Assembly: GCF_014904705.1 (NCBI RefSeq)
Contig: NZ_JACZCQ010000001.1
Location: 496,001-560,000 of the forward strand
Source: Nisaea sediminum
GTDB taxonomy: Bacteria > Pseudomonadota > Alphaproteobacteria > Thalassobaculales > Thalassobaculaceae
Length of the DNA: 64,000 nucleotides
Direction: 5' to 3'
Shown here: positions 47,612 to 55,870 of the stretch, piece after piece
Layout: each line of letters starts with the position of its first letter
Position numbering within the stretch: position 1 is the stretch's first letter
Program-made: the position numbers and the translations under genes
The notes under the pieces: generated by a model
Told to the model about the DNA's origin: nothing
What the model saw: only the letters and a program-made list of their open reading frames with translations
The model's database searches: none

Positions 47612-48762
47612 AGTCCCAGCTCCTTCAGAATGCGTTCGCGGTCCTGATCCAGGTTCGGCGCGGGCACGCGGGTGTTCGGGTCGTCGAATGCAGTCAGCTT
47701 GATCGGGTTGCCGACGATCTTCATCGGCCCGGTGACCGGGTCCTCGACATCGACGATCATGTTGCGGGCGGCCGCCTGCGGATGTTCCGCCGCCTGGCCG
47801 ACATTGTTGATCGGGCCATTCGGCACGCCGGCATCGTCCAGGATCTTGCCCCAATGGGCTGTCGTGTTGGTACCGAGGATCGCCTCGATCTCGACCTTCA
47901 GATAGGCCTGATGCTGCGCCCGGAGATCGTTCGTCGTGTAACGGTCGTCGGTCTTCCAGCCGGGCTTGCCGAGGGCGTCCGCCATCTTGTGGAACAGGCC
48001 GTCATTGCCGGCGGCGATGATGATGTAGCCGTCCTCGGTCTCGAAAGCCTCGAAGGGCGTGATCGAGGGATGCCGGGCGCCGAGCGGTCCCGGCGCGGTG
48101 CCGGAGACGAAATAGCGCATGATGGCGTTCTCCAGCAGCGCGAGCTGGCAGTCGAACATCGAGATGTCGACCTTCGTCGCCTCGCCGGTGGCGCCGCGGT
48201 GGACCAGGGCGGACATGGCGCCGATCGCGGCATAGAGGCCGGAGCCGATATCGCCGATCGAGGTGCCGATGCGGGTCGGCGGCGCGCCCTCGTGGCCGGT
48301 GATGCTCATGATGCCGCCCATGCCCTGCACGACCATGTCATAGGCCGGGCGGTACATGTCCGGGCCGGAATGGCCGAAGCCGGAGGCGGAGACATAGATC
48401 AGCTTCGGGAACTTCTCGTGCAGCCGCTCCCAGCCGAAGCCGAGCTTCTCCATGGTGCCGGGCCGGAAGTTCTCGACGATGATGTCGGCCTTCTCCAGCA
48501 GCTTGTCGAGGATCGCCTTGTCGCCCTCGTCCTTCAGGTTCAGCGCGATGCTTTCCTTGCCCCGGTTGACGGACTGGAAATAGGCCGACTTGCCGTTGAT
48601 GAAGGGGCCGTAATGGCGCGCGTCGTCGCCGGTCTCCGGCGTCTCCACCTTGATCACCCGGGCGCCGAGCTCGGCCATCATCATCGTGCAATAGGGTCCC
48701 GCGAGGATCCGCGAGAGATCGACCACCGTCACCCCGGAAAGGGGACCTCCTGACGCTGCCAT
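47608..48762 (-). CDS. Class III (CaiB/BaiF) CoA transferase, 384 aa
   Basis: A family III CoA transferase. The catalytic Asp is in YRPAYDMVVQG (D142), which forms the anhydride intermediate with CoA. The N-terminal VVDLSRILAGPYCTMMMAE is the family signature. The ATG 48762 has AAGGA upstream. Likely roles are formyl-, succinyl- or acetyl-CoA-dependent activation of a carboxylate. It is coupled by overlap to the aldehyde dehydrogenase gene. Upstream, 48,763-49,003 (241 nt) shows no gene. Confidence 0.92.
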   Translation of the reverse strand: MAASGGPLSGVTVVDLSRILAGPYCTMMMAELGARVIKVETPETGDDARHYGPFINGKSAYFQSVNRGKESIALNLKDEGDKAILDKLLEKADIIVENFRPGTMEKLGFGWERLHEKFPKLIYVSASGFGHSGPDMYRPAYDMVVQGMGGIMSITGHEGAPPTRIGTSIGDIGSGLYAAIGAMSALVHRGATGEATKVDISMFDCQLALLENAIMRYFVSGTAPGPLGARHPSITPFEAFETEDGYIIIAAGNDGLFHKMADALGKPGWKTDDRYTTNDLRAQHQAYLKVEIEAILGTNTTAHWGKILDDAGVPNGPINNVGQAAEHPQAAARNMIVDVEDPVTGPMKIVGNPIKLTAFDDPNTRVPAPNLDQDRERILKELGL

Positions 48763-49003
48763 GCGCTTTTTCCTTGTCGTTCGTCTGCCTTTTTCAGGGG
48801 CCGCCTTTGTAAAATATGGATCGACACGGAGCAAGGAGCGCCGCATTGCGAATTAAGCACCATTGAAGTTTCGCATTTGCCGCCCGTGCGGCCTTTGGCT
48901 TTGACCCAGCGTATCTTGAATTGGGACCTGGATGTTCTCGGGAACCGTATCCCGAGTCCGTCATGGGCCGGAATCCTGTCTCTCCTATGTTTCGCAGCAG
49001 TCG

Positions 49004-50248
49004 CTAGAACGGCAATGTCGAGCCGATTGTGCTCATGAACGCCGGCACGGCGGTCGGCGCGAGCAAGGCCGTCACCTGGGCGAACTGAGCACTCGCGGAG
49101 ATCGTCAGTTTGTTTTCTTTCAGGACCTCTTCCTGCTTCGAGGTACTGTCGTCCGGATACATGGTGCGCACCAGTTTCCATGCCCGTTTTCGCAGGATGA
49201 GGACATTCGGAACCAAGACGACGATCAAGACCATCGAGAAAACGACCCCATATCCCAGCGACAATTCGCCGATACGACCTGTCATCGCTTCGGTGACGTT
49301 GGAGCTCGCTGCGCTGATCGGATTGACGCCGCCGATACCTCCGACGAACTTTTTTTGCTCGGATAGCAAGTAAGTGGGCCAGCTGAGCAAAGCTTTATAG
49401 TGATAGGTTGCGACGCCCAGTAGGATCGATGCCAGATAGACTGCGACCCGAACGCGCTCGAAAGAACGAACAAGGTACTGGATATAGATTGTTCGCTCGG
49501 GACTCAGCTCGCTAGCCGCGTTCTCGTCGGTCAAGTCGATCTTGCCCGCGTCGAATGCTGATTTCCTCCCTGGATGATCCAAGAGCGTTGCAGCCGCTGC
49601 CATGATCAAGGTCAAGAGCGCGATCCAGACGAGCAATCCGGCCCATTCCAGCTTCGTTCCAATGTCGGGCAAGGACTGTTCGTAGGGCTTCAGGACCTGT
49701 TCTTTCAACGTAGGAAGATTTAGGTGCAAGATCGTCGATATATTCGATGTAATGTTGAAAGCGATGAGCCCACTGACTGCCGTTAGTATGGCCGCGAAGC
49801 ACAGATGCGCTGTTGCCTCGCGGAGGAACCGACGTGCGCCATTGCCCGTCATGTCTTCGACGGCGACCACGATCACCCAAATCGCGCCGAACATTGCGAC
49901 CACGCTGACGACGAGCAACAATACATACGCGGTGAACCATTTCGCCTTTCCTGCCGATTGTCGCGCGGCACCGATGGTTCGCCATTCGGCCAATTCCAAT
50001 TTTTTGCTGGCGGGCATCTCCTCCTTTTTGGCTCTGGTGATTCTGACGAGGTCGGCGTGTGTTGCCGCGAGCGAACCCTCCAAGGTGATCGGAGCGCCTT
50101 CGTTTCCACAGGGCTCGCTGCCGGGGCAGGAAAAAGGAGCAGGCCCGAAAGCGCTGGCGATCGAGACGGCCATCACTATGATCAGGGCCGCGAACAGGGG
50201 TGGCAACTGACAGCGCCAATTCCCGTCGGGTTTCGTCGATTGGGACAT
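49004..50248 (-). CDS. Unknown polytopic membrane protein, 414 aa
   Basis: I do not recognise this family. There are about six predicted helices (roughly residues 17-37, 107-131, 148-168, 203-226, 270-290 and 337-357). A periplasmic loop follows the first helix, with an acidic cytoplasmic stretch FDAGKIDLTDENAASELSPE between helices 4 and 5. It is last of a four-gene unit after two lipoprotein genes and a small soluble protein gene, in a region of lower GC. No Shine-Dalgarno site is visible at the ATG (29 nt after the upstream stop). Function unknown; a membrane partner for the lipoproteins is inferred. Confidence 0.75.
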   Translation of the reverse strand: MSQSTKPDGNWRCQLPPLFAALIIVMAVSIASAFGPAPFSCPGSEPCGNEGAPITLEGSLAATHADLVRITRAKKEEMPASKKLELAEWRTIGAARQSAGKAKWFTAYVLLLVVSVVAMFGAIWVIVVAVEDMTGNGARRFLREATAHLCFAAILTAVSGLIAFNITSNISTILHLNLPTLKEQVLKPYEQSLPDIGTKLEWAGLLVWIALLTLIMAAAATLLDHPGRKSAFDAGKIDLTDENAASELSPERTIYIQYLVRSFERVRVAVYLASILLGVATYHYKALLSWPTYLLSEQKKFVGGIGGVNPISAASSNVTEAMTGRIGELSLGYGVVFSMVLIVVLVPNVLILRKRAWKLVRTMYPDDSTSKQEEVLKENKLTISASAQFAQVTALLAPTAVPAFMSTIGSTLPF

Positions 50249-50277
50249 CGTGTGAATTCGACCGCCGGTCGCGCGGG

Positions 50278-50640
50278 TCAGGCGGCGGCTAGCGGGCCAT
50301 TCCCGACGGTCATTTCGGCGATCTCGATCGATGTCGACAGAATAACTTGAGCGGTCGCGTTCTGTGCGTTCAGTTGGACCAGATTCCGGACCGCTTCCCG
50401 GATATCCTTGACATGCTGGTCGGTCGGGGGCGTGAAGGCCTCGCCTTCGGAGATTTGGCGCTGACGTATATCGATTTGTTCCATCCGTAGAAGAATATCC
50501 TGGCGCTCGGTTTGCGTAGAGGCTTTTTCCAATGCGATCTGGAGGCTTTGCAGCTTGCGGCCGAGGGCGTGGAACGCTTTGTACATTTCGGGAAGGCTGG
50601 CGATCTCGTCGTCGGTCAGGAAACCCTGGTCATCGGGCAT
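50278..50640 (-). CDS. Unknown small soluble helical protein, 120 aa
   Basis: Not recognised. It is acidic at the N-terminus (MPDDQGFLTDDEIASL) and mostly helical, with a heptad-like stretch from about residue 20 to 65 and no signal peptide or membrane helix. GGAG sits 7 nt upstream of the ATG. It lies 36 nt after the small lipoprotein gene and 29 nt before the membrane protein gene, so it is part of the same unit. It could be a cytoplasmic adaptor. Confidence 0.7.
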   Translation of the reverse strand: MPDDQGFLTDDEIASLPEMYKAFHALGRKLQSLQIALEKASTQTERQDILLRMEQIDIRQRQISEGEAFTPPTDQHVKDIREAVRNLVQLNAQNATAQVILSTSIEIAEMTVGNGPLAAA

Positions 50641-50676
50641 TTGTCTTCTCCGTCGTCAGGGCGATAAGGGGTAACG

Positions 50677-51267
50677 TTATTTCTCACTTGTACTCTTGGG
50701 TGCCACCGGTGCCGGCGAGACCTCGGACTTGGCCTCCTGAAGCGCTTTGACATCGTCCGCGACATCCTTGGCGAATTTGCCGAAAAACTTCAGAGTCTCC
50801 CGGCCGCTGCGGCCTTCGCGCACCTTCAGATATTGTTTGAGAATCTCATCGTAGGGAGCGGCATCGACCTTCAACTTCGCGAACGTCTTGCCAGGCTCGC
50901 CTAAACCGGTGGCCGCCGGCTTCTGTCCGAACGGATCGTCGCGGAGCCTATCGTCACCTTGTTTATGAATGTCCATTGTCTTCAGGCCCGTATCGCGATC
51001 GCCTCCGGTGAGCGCCCAATTCCGCCGCAACCGAACCTCGTTCTCACGCAGTGTTTGCGCGGTTCCCTCGAGACTTCTGAGCGTGTCTTCGGAGTCATCG
51101 CGCATCGCGTTCCGCGATGTGACGAAGGTTCCAAGCTCCGACTTAATGGACGTCACTTCTTTGATCCCCGTATCCAGTGCAGCGTTCACCTCAACAGGTG
51201 TCTCGCAAGCCGAGAGGCCGAGAAGCAAGGCGACGGACGTGATCATCTTTTTTGCAGAATATCGCAT
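50677..51267 (-). CDS. Unknown lipoprotein, 196 aa
   Basis: A lipoprotein by signal: positively charged N-terminus, hydrophobic core, and lipobox LSAC with Cys21; residue +2 is Glu, so it is not a standard Asp inner-membrane retention signal. The mature part is helical and charged, with an unstructured C-terminus (PAPVAPKSTSEK). The family is unknown. Its ATG overlaps the stop of the 599-aa lipoprotein gene by one base (TGATG), which indicates coupling. Confidence 0.75.
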   Translation of the reverse strand: MRYSAKKMITSVALLLGLSACETPVEVNAALDTGIKEVTSIKSELGTFVTSRNAMRDDSEDTLRSLEGTAQTLRENEVRLRRNWALTGGDRDTGLKTMDIHKQGDDRLRDDPFGQKPAATGLGEPGKTFAKLKVDAAPYDEILKQYLKVREGRSGRETLKFFGKFAKDVADDVKALQEAKSEVSPAPVAPKSTSEK

Positions 51268-53066
51268 CAGTCATTCACTCCATAGGCGGTCACGATCAGG
51301 CCGACAGCCTGAACGAGGCGGGCGATATCGGCGGTTTTGATGCCCGATTCTCCGTAAACCTTGAGCTGCGAGACAATCGGCCTGAGCAAGTCGACCCGCG
51401 CGGCAAAGGCGGCGCCGTCAAGTTCGAGGTTGCGTTCGCGAACGATCTGCAGTTCGCGATAGCGCGACAATTGATCCGGCAGACGCCCGACGTCCCAGGA
51501 CTCTTTCAGTTCGGTCAAGCCATAGACTGCATTGCGTGCCGACGTGGAATTCGGGCTCTTGGTAACCAAGGCATCGTAATTGCCGGCTTCTTCGGGGATC
51601 TTGGCCAATAATTCCTTCGCCCGTTTGAGGTGGACGACTTCACGCACCAAGGCGTCGCGGCGCAAATTGTAGAGTGCAAGAAGCTTCTTCAGCGCGGTTT
51701 CGCTGAACTTCGCCGTATCCGCCTTGAATTGCTGATAAGCGTAGGAAACCAGCGCGATATCCGCATTCGACGCCGGGTCACTCTCGGCGGCGATCTCCTG
51801 GATTTTCATAACCGCGCGGAAAACGGTGAGCAGAATCTTGGCGTTCTTGTCGTCCGGAGTTTTCGACGGATCCGCGATCGCCTCGAAAAGCTCCAACGCC
51901 GTTCCGCTCCGGAACTCGCTAATTGCGGTCTTGAACGCGTCGTCCTTGATGGCGGCGAACTCCAATACGCCATCGAGTCCTTTCCTCGCGTCGTTCAGAG
52001 TGCCGGTATCGATGCCGGCTTTCTCGGCCAATTTTTCAAGCGTGGGAAGTGCCAGATCAGGCTTTTCACACTTTGGCGCCTTTGATTCTTCTTTTTCTTT
52101 GTCGGCTTCTTCTTTGTCGGTTTCGGCTTTCTTCTCTTCGGGCAACGGCTTGCCCTCAAGGAAATCCATGAAAGCGGCAATCAGCGATTGTGCATTTGCA
52201 ATCTCCGTCTCGAGACCGGAGCTTGTCTCCGCCGCCTTCAGCAAGCACTCGTAATGCGCCTTTCTCTTCTTAAGCTCGTCGGCAGCGGCCTTGGCGATCC
52301 CGCTCTGCACTTTCAGGAGAGTCTTTGTTGATTCGATCCTGGCGTTAGCTTCAGAGATATCGCCACTCTTAACCGTATCCAGATTGCTGACTTCGGCCAG
52401 CGCCTCCCATTCCTCTTTCGCCTTTTTCAGGGAAGGGCAGTACGATCGGAGAAGGATGATAGCGCCATTCGCTTCCGCTTTTTTCGACTCTGGAACCTTG
52501 CTCATGTCCGGATTGTCGAGAGACTTGCAAATGTCCTTTCCCTGTCCGCCGGCTCTCAAAAAATTAGCCGCCATGAGATTGACTTGGCTCTGAGCCGTGA
52601 ACAGCCTGCGTTCGGCGTTGACTATTTGCCGACGGAAATCGGCGGCGGAAAGCACCTTGAGGTTGTCGAACGTGGCGGCCGATCCGACCAACTGCTCAGA
52701 TCGGCTCGCAATGTAAGTTCCCATTAAGTCCCAGGATAACAGGGATTGTTTGCCGGGTTCCTCGAAACCGGCGATCCATTCCATGAGGACGGCGTCCCGG
52801 GCCGCCAGAACTCTCTCGACGACGACTTTGTCCGTCTTGGATTTCAGCTCGGCGAGGAATGCCCTCTCCGTGTCCAGGATGGTTTTCGTGTCTATCTTGC
52901 CGAACGCTTCAGCAGCGGCGGTTGTTTGCTTTTCCCGCGCCGGATCATGCAAGTGCGGACTGGCGCAACCGGCCAGAAGACTCGTGACGAGGACCAGGCG
53001 AAGGCTTGAGAGAACAATGCGGCATCGGCTGCTGCGTGCACAGACTGCCTGTGTGTGAGTTCCCAT
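51267..53066 (-). CDS. Unknown large helical lipoprotein, 599 aa
   Basis: A lipoprotein with lipobox LLAGC (Cys34); residue +2 is Ala, so outer-membrane sorting is expected. The ATG 53066 follows GGGGGGAA; an ATG-like alternative lies at 53087. The mature chain is nearly all alpha-helical with many short helices, and an extreme Lys/Glu linker (EKKAETDKEEADKEKEES) lies near residues 305-325. It has only a few cysteines (one in APKCEKPD), and no enzyme motif was found. It is the first gene of the four-gene unit, and the AT-rich upstream region probably carries the promoter. Confidence 0.75.
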   Translation of the reverse strand: MGTHTQAVCARSSRCRIVLSSLRLVLVTSLLAGCASPHLHDPAREKQTTAAAEAFGKIDTKTILDTERAFLAELKSKTDKVVVERVLAARDAVLMEWIAGFEEPGKQSLLSWDLMGTYIASRSEQLVGSAATFDNLKVLSAADFRRQIVNAERRLFTAQSQVNLMAANFLRAGGQGKDICKSLDNPDMSKVPESKKAEANGAIILLRSYCPSLKKAKEEWEALAEVSNLDTVKSGDISEANARIESTKTLLKVQSGIAKAAADELKKRKAHYECLLKAAETSSGLETEIANAQSLIAAFMDFLEGKPLPEEKKAETDKEEADKEKEESKAPKCEKPDLALPTLEKLAEKAGIDTGTLNDARKGLDGVLEFAAIKDDAFKTAISEFRSGTALELFEAIADPSKTPDDKNAKILLTVFRAVMKIQEIAAESDPASNADIALVSYAYQQFKADTAKFSETALKKLLALYNLRRDALVREVVHLKRAKELLAKIPEEAGNYDALVTKSPNSTSARNAVYGLTELKESWDVGRLPDQLSRYRELQIVRERNLELDGAAFAARVDLLRPIVSQLKVYGESGIKTADIARLVQAVGLIVTAYGVND

Positions 53067-53292
53067 AGTAGTTCCCCCCAGCCGCATGCCCGGTTTGATC
53101 CAACTCGACCGACCATTCCAGATTGTTATCTTGTGGTGATCGTAGGGAGGAGATCAACAAAAAATAGAAATAATTTAAATGTTATACATTCTTTGGGGGT
53201 GGGAGATCGCAGCCGGCGTCCTAGATTTCCTCGCTCTCAAGAGGACGGGTGCTCCCGCGGGATAGGGCGGATCGGAGTGCCGAGAAAGTGGA
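53067..53292. other. AT-rich intergenic region upstream of the lipoprotein unit
   Basis: This 226-nt gap lies between the CopD-like gene and the large lipoprotein gene, both on the minus strand. An AT-rich tract at about 53,156-53,195 is the strongest AT island of its neighbourhood and is a likely promoter or border site. I could not fix a promoter with confidence, and no tRNA, repeat or integrase remnant was seen. Confidence 0.4.
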
Positions 53293-53763
53293 TCATCCCC
53301 AATAACGGCCGGTCGCGCCGACGAGGACGGTGATCCAGCCGAGCCAGAGATTGGTGAAGACGATCATGCGGATGCGGTTCAGCCGGCCTCCGGCCGCCGG
53401 GAAGTCCCCGGCGTCGACCGCCTTGCGGAACTTGCTCCATTCGGCGAACCAGAGATGGCCGAAGAGGCCCATCATCAGGAAGCCGGTCAGGTTCATGATG
53501 TGGACATGGATGCCGACCCCCGAGAAGCCGCCATATTCCATGAACACCATCCAGTAGCCGCTGCCGAGCAGCAGCACGATCTCGACGATGACGATGCGGA
53601 AGAAGCGGGCGAAGACCGCGCGCCAGAGCCTCAGCCGGTCCGGCGCCTGTTCCAGCGTGCCCATCGACGGGCGGAGGACGGAATAGGCGAAGAACATGCC
53701 GCCGACCCAGATCACCGCCGAGACGATGTGGATGGCAAGCGCGATAATCATCGTATAGGGCAT
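53293..53763 (-). CDS. CopD-like membrane protein, 156 aa
   Basis: A four-helix inner-membrane protein of the CopD/DUF2269-type superfamily. Conserved histidines occur near H12 (ALAIHIVSAVIWVGGMFF), around 86-88 (GIHVHIMN), and H103 (FGHLWF); such residues may bind copper or heme. The IWVGGMFF motif is typical. Copper transport or resistance is possible, but no other cop gene lies nearby. Confidence 0.83.
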   Translation of the reverse strand: MPYTMIIALAIHIVSAVIWVGGMFFAYSVLRPSMGTLEQAPDRLRLWRAVFARFFRIVIVEIVLLLGSGYWMVFMEYGGFSGVGIHVHIMNLTGFLMMGLFGHLWFAEWSKFRKAVDAGDFPAAGGRLNRIRMIVFTNLWLGWITVLVGATGRYWG

Positions 53764-53796
53764 CGGTCTCTCTCCCGTTCGGTTGAGTTCGGCGGA

Positions 53797-54261
53797 TCAG
53801 CTCTTCGGCGTGTCGCGCTGGTAGAGGATGAAGGGCGTCTTGGTCGCGATCCGGTCATAGGCGGAACGGCCGCGATAGTTGAACTCCTGGGTCAGCCAGC
53901 GGACCATCGGCCAGCCGTTCTTCTGCGCCATCTCGTCCATCGCCGCGAACAGGGCCTCGAACACGCCCTTGCCGCGCGCCTCGGGATCGACGAAGAGATC
54001 GTCGAGGAAGCCGCATTCGGCGCCGGAGAGCGGGCGCGGCATGGCGCGGATATGGGCGAGGCCGATCGGTTTTCCGTCCGAATCCTCCGCGACCAGGCAG
54101 TTCAATACATGCGCCGGATCGTGCAGCCAGCCCCAGACCCGGTCCGCGATCTCATCGGTCATCGGCACCTTGTAGAAGGCGGCATAGCCGTCGTAGAGGC
54201 GGCGCCAGTCCTGCCTGTGCCGCTCCGCCACCGGAACCACCCGGACGTCGCTCTTAGCCAT
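53797..54261 (-). CDS. GNAT acetyltransferase, copy 1, 154 aa
   Basis: A GNAT enzyme. The pyrophosphate-binding loop is PEARGKGVFEALF; AIRAMPRPLSGAECGFLDDLFV is nearly identical in wording to the paralogue at 54,385, and the two share NYRGRSAYDR near the end. Residue identity is high over the full length, so this is a tandem duplication. The substrate is unknown. Confidence 0.88.
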   Translation of the reverse strand: MAKSDVRVVPVAERHRQDWRRLYDGYAAFYKVPMTDEIADRVWGWLHDPAHVLNCLVAEDSDGKPIGLAHIRAMPRPLSGAECGFLDDLFVDPEARGKGVFEALFAAMDEMAQKNGWPMVRWLTQEFNYRGRSAYDRIATKTPFILYQRDTPKS

Positions 54262-54384
54262 GTTTTAGCTCTCCTGCTTTGCGTGACGCCGGACATTAAC
54301 AGCCTAGACGGGCCGGGCAAGATGTCCCTCGCTCACTCTCAGGAAGGAGCGTTCCGTGACACCTTGCGGTATCCGCAGCAGCAT

Positions 54385-54837
54385 TCAGGCCATGTCACGC
54401 TTGTAAAGGACGAAGGGCATCTTGTCGGCGACCCGGTCGTAGGCCGAGCGTCCGCGGTAATTGGCTTCCCGGGTCTGCCACCGCACGCTTTGCCAGCCTT
54501 TTTCCTCGGCAATCTTGTCCATGGCCGCGAAGAGCGCCTCGAAGACGCCTTGACCGCGCGCTTCCGGGGCGACGAAGATATCGTCAAGAAAGCCGCATTC
54601 CGAGCCCGAGAGGGGGCGCGGCATCGCGCGCACATGGGCAAGGCCGATCGCCCGGCCGCTTCCATCCACAGCGATCAGGCCGAGCAAAACATGCGCCGGG
54701 TCCATCAGCCAGCCCCAGACCGCTTCAGCGGTATCGTCGGTCACCGGCAGCTTGCAGGCGTCGCCGTAGCCGTCAAAAAGCCGGCGCCAGTCGGCCTTGT
54801 GCCGCTCCTCGACGTGAACAACCTGCACCTTTGCCAT
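54385..54837 (-). CDS. GNAT acetyltransferase, copy 2, 150 aa
   Basis: The tandem paralogue of the gene at 53,797, with the acetyl-CoA loop PEARGQGVFEALF. The two copies differ most near the N-terminal substrate side (AFYKVP versus DACKLP), which suggests diverged substrates. The upstream region is also duplicated: TTAGCTCTCC lies just beyond both start codons. No antitoxin-like gene is next to either copy. Confidence 0.88.
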   Translation of the reverse strand: MAKVQVVHVEERHKADWRRLFDGYGDACKLPVTDDTAEAVWGWLMDPAHVLLGLIAVDGSGRAIGLAHVRAMPRPLSGSECGFLDDIFVAPEARGQGVFEALFAAMDKIAEEKGWQSVRWQTREANYRGRSAYDRVADKMPFVLYKRDMA

Positions 54838-54961
54838 GTTAGCTCTCCCACTTCACGCGATGGCGGACCTTAGCAGTATGGAAAGGGGGGGCAAGGGGCT
54901 GCGTACTTGACGCGGCTGGGCCGCTCGGGATGATGGCGCGAGGCATTTGAAAGGCGTTTCA

Positions 54962-55870
54962 ATGAGACCGGACCAGGGCAGCTTTCCCTTCAAGGACGAT
55001 CACGGGACGATCTGGCTCGCCTTCACCGACTGGGGCAGGCGCCAGTTGCCGCGCACCCTGATCTGCGCCCACGGCCTGACCCGCCAGGGCCGGGATTTCG
55101 ACGCCTTTGCGCGAATCGTCAGCCGGGATATCCGCTGCATCGAGATCGACGTCGCTGGGCGCGGGCGGAGCGGCTGGCTCGCCAACAAGGACGGTTACAA
55201 TTTCGAGACCTATCTGCGCCATGCCGACGGGCTGCTGAACTATCGCGGCCTGACCGAGGTCGAATGGCTCGGGACCTCGATGGGCGGCATCATCGGCATG
55301 CTTCTGGCGGCGCGCGAGGACGGGCCGATCAAGCGGCTGATCCTGAACGATGTCGGCCCGTTCATTCCGAAGGCAGCGCTGGAGCGGATCGGCGAATACG
55401 TGAAGGATCCGCCGGTCTTCGAGAATCTCAACGCGGCTGCGGCGTATCTGCGAGAGACCCTCGCCGGGTTCGGCGAACTCTCGGATGCGGACTGGTCGGA
55501 AATGACCCAGCACAGCGTCGTGCGCGAGCCGGACGGGACCTACCGGATGCACTACGATCCGGCGATCGGAAACGCCTTCGACGGGCCGATCGAGGATGTC
55601 GATCTCTGGGCGATCTACGATGCCATCAAATGCCCGACCCTGGTCCTGCGCGGCGGGGACTCGGATCTGCTGACGCGGGAGACCGCCGAGGAGATGACGG
55701 AGCGGGGTCCCAAGGCGGACCTGATCGAATTCGAGGGCTGCGGCCATGCGCCGGCGCTGATGGACGAGGCGCAGATCGCCGCCGTGCACGAATGGCTGAT
55801 GCAGTTCGAGCCGGTGGAGGACGAGGACGAAGTCGAAGACGGGGAGGGCGACGCGCCCGATGCTTCCTGA
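54962..55870 (+). CDS. Alpha/beta hydrolase, 302 aa
   Basis: A serine hydrolase with the nucleophile elbow GTSMGG (S106), the HG oxyanion motif (CAHGLT), and the C-terminal FEGCGHAP histidine; a Gly-Gly-Asp (RGGDSDLL) supplies the acid. It looks like a hydrolase or thioesterase. ATG 54962 follows AAAGG; TTG at 54947 is less likely. The C-terminal tail is acidic (VEDEDEVEDGEGDAP). It overlaps the next hydrolase gene by 11 nt. Confidence 0.88.
   Translation: MRPDQGSFPFKDDHGTIWLAFTDWGRRQLPRTLICAHGLTRQGRDFDAFARIVSRDIRCIEIDVAGRGRSGWLANKDGYNFETYLRHADGLLNYRGLTEVEWLGTSMGGIIGMLLAAREDGPIKRLILNDVGPFIPKAALERIGEYVKDPPVFENLNAAAAYLRETLAGFGELSDADWSEMTQHSVVREPDGTYRMHYDPAIGNAFDGPIEDVDLWAIYDAIKCPTLVLRGGDSDLLTRETAEEMTERGPKADLIEFEGCGHAPALMDEAQIAAVHEWLMQFEPVEDEDEVEDGEGDAPDAS

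Noticed and set aside
49004-53066. Four-gene unit as an anti-phage or type VI secretion locus
   Set aside because: There is no NTPase, nuclease, helicase or sheath-like motif in any of the four proteins. The lipoproteins do not resemble TssJ.
53797-54837. GNAT pair as a toxin-antitoxin system
   Set aside because: GNAT toxins are normally next to a small ribbon-helix-helix antitoxin gene. None is present, and both copies look like ordinary acetyltransferases.
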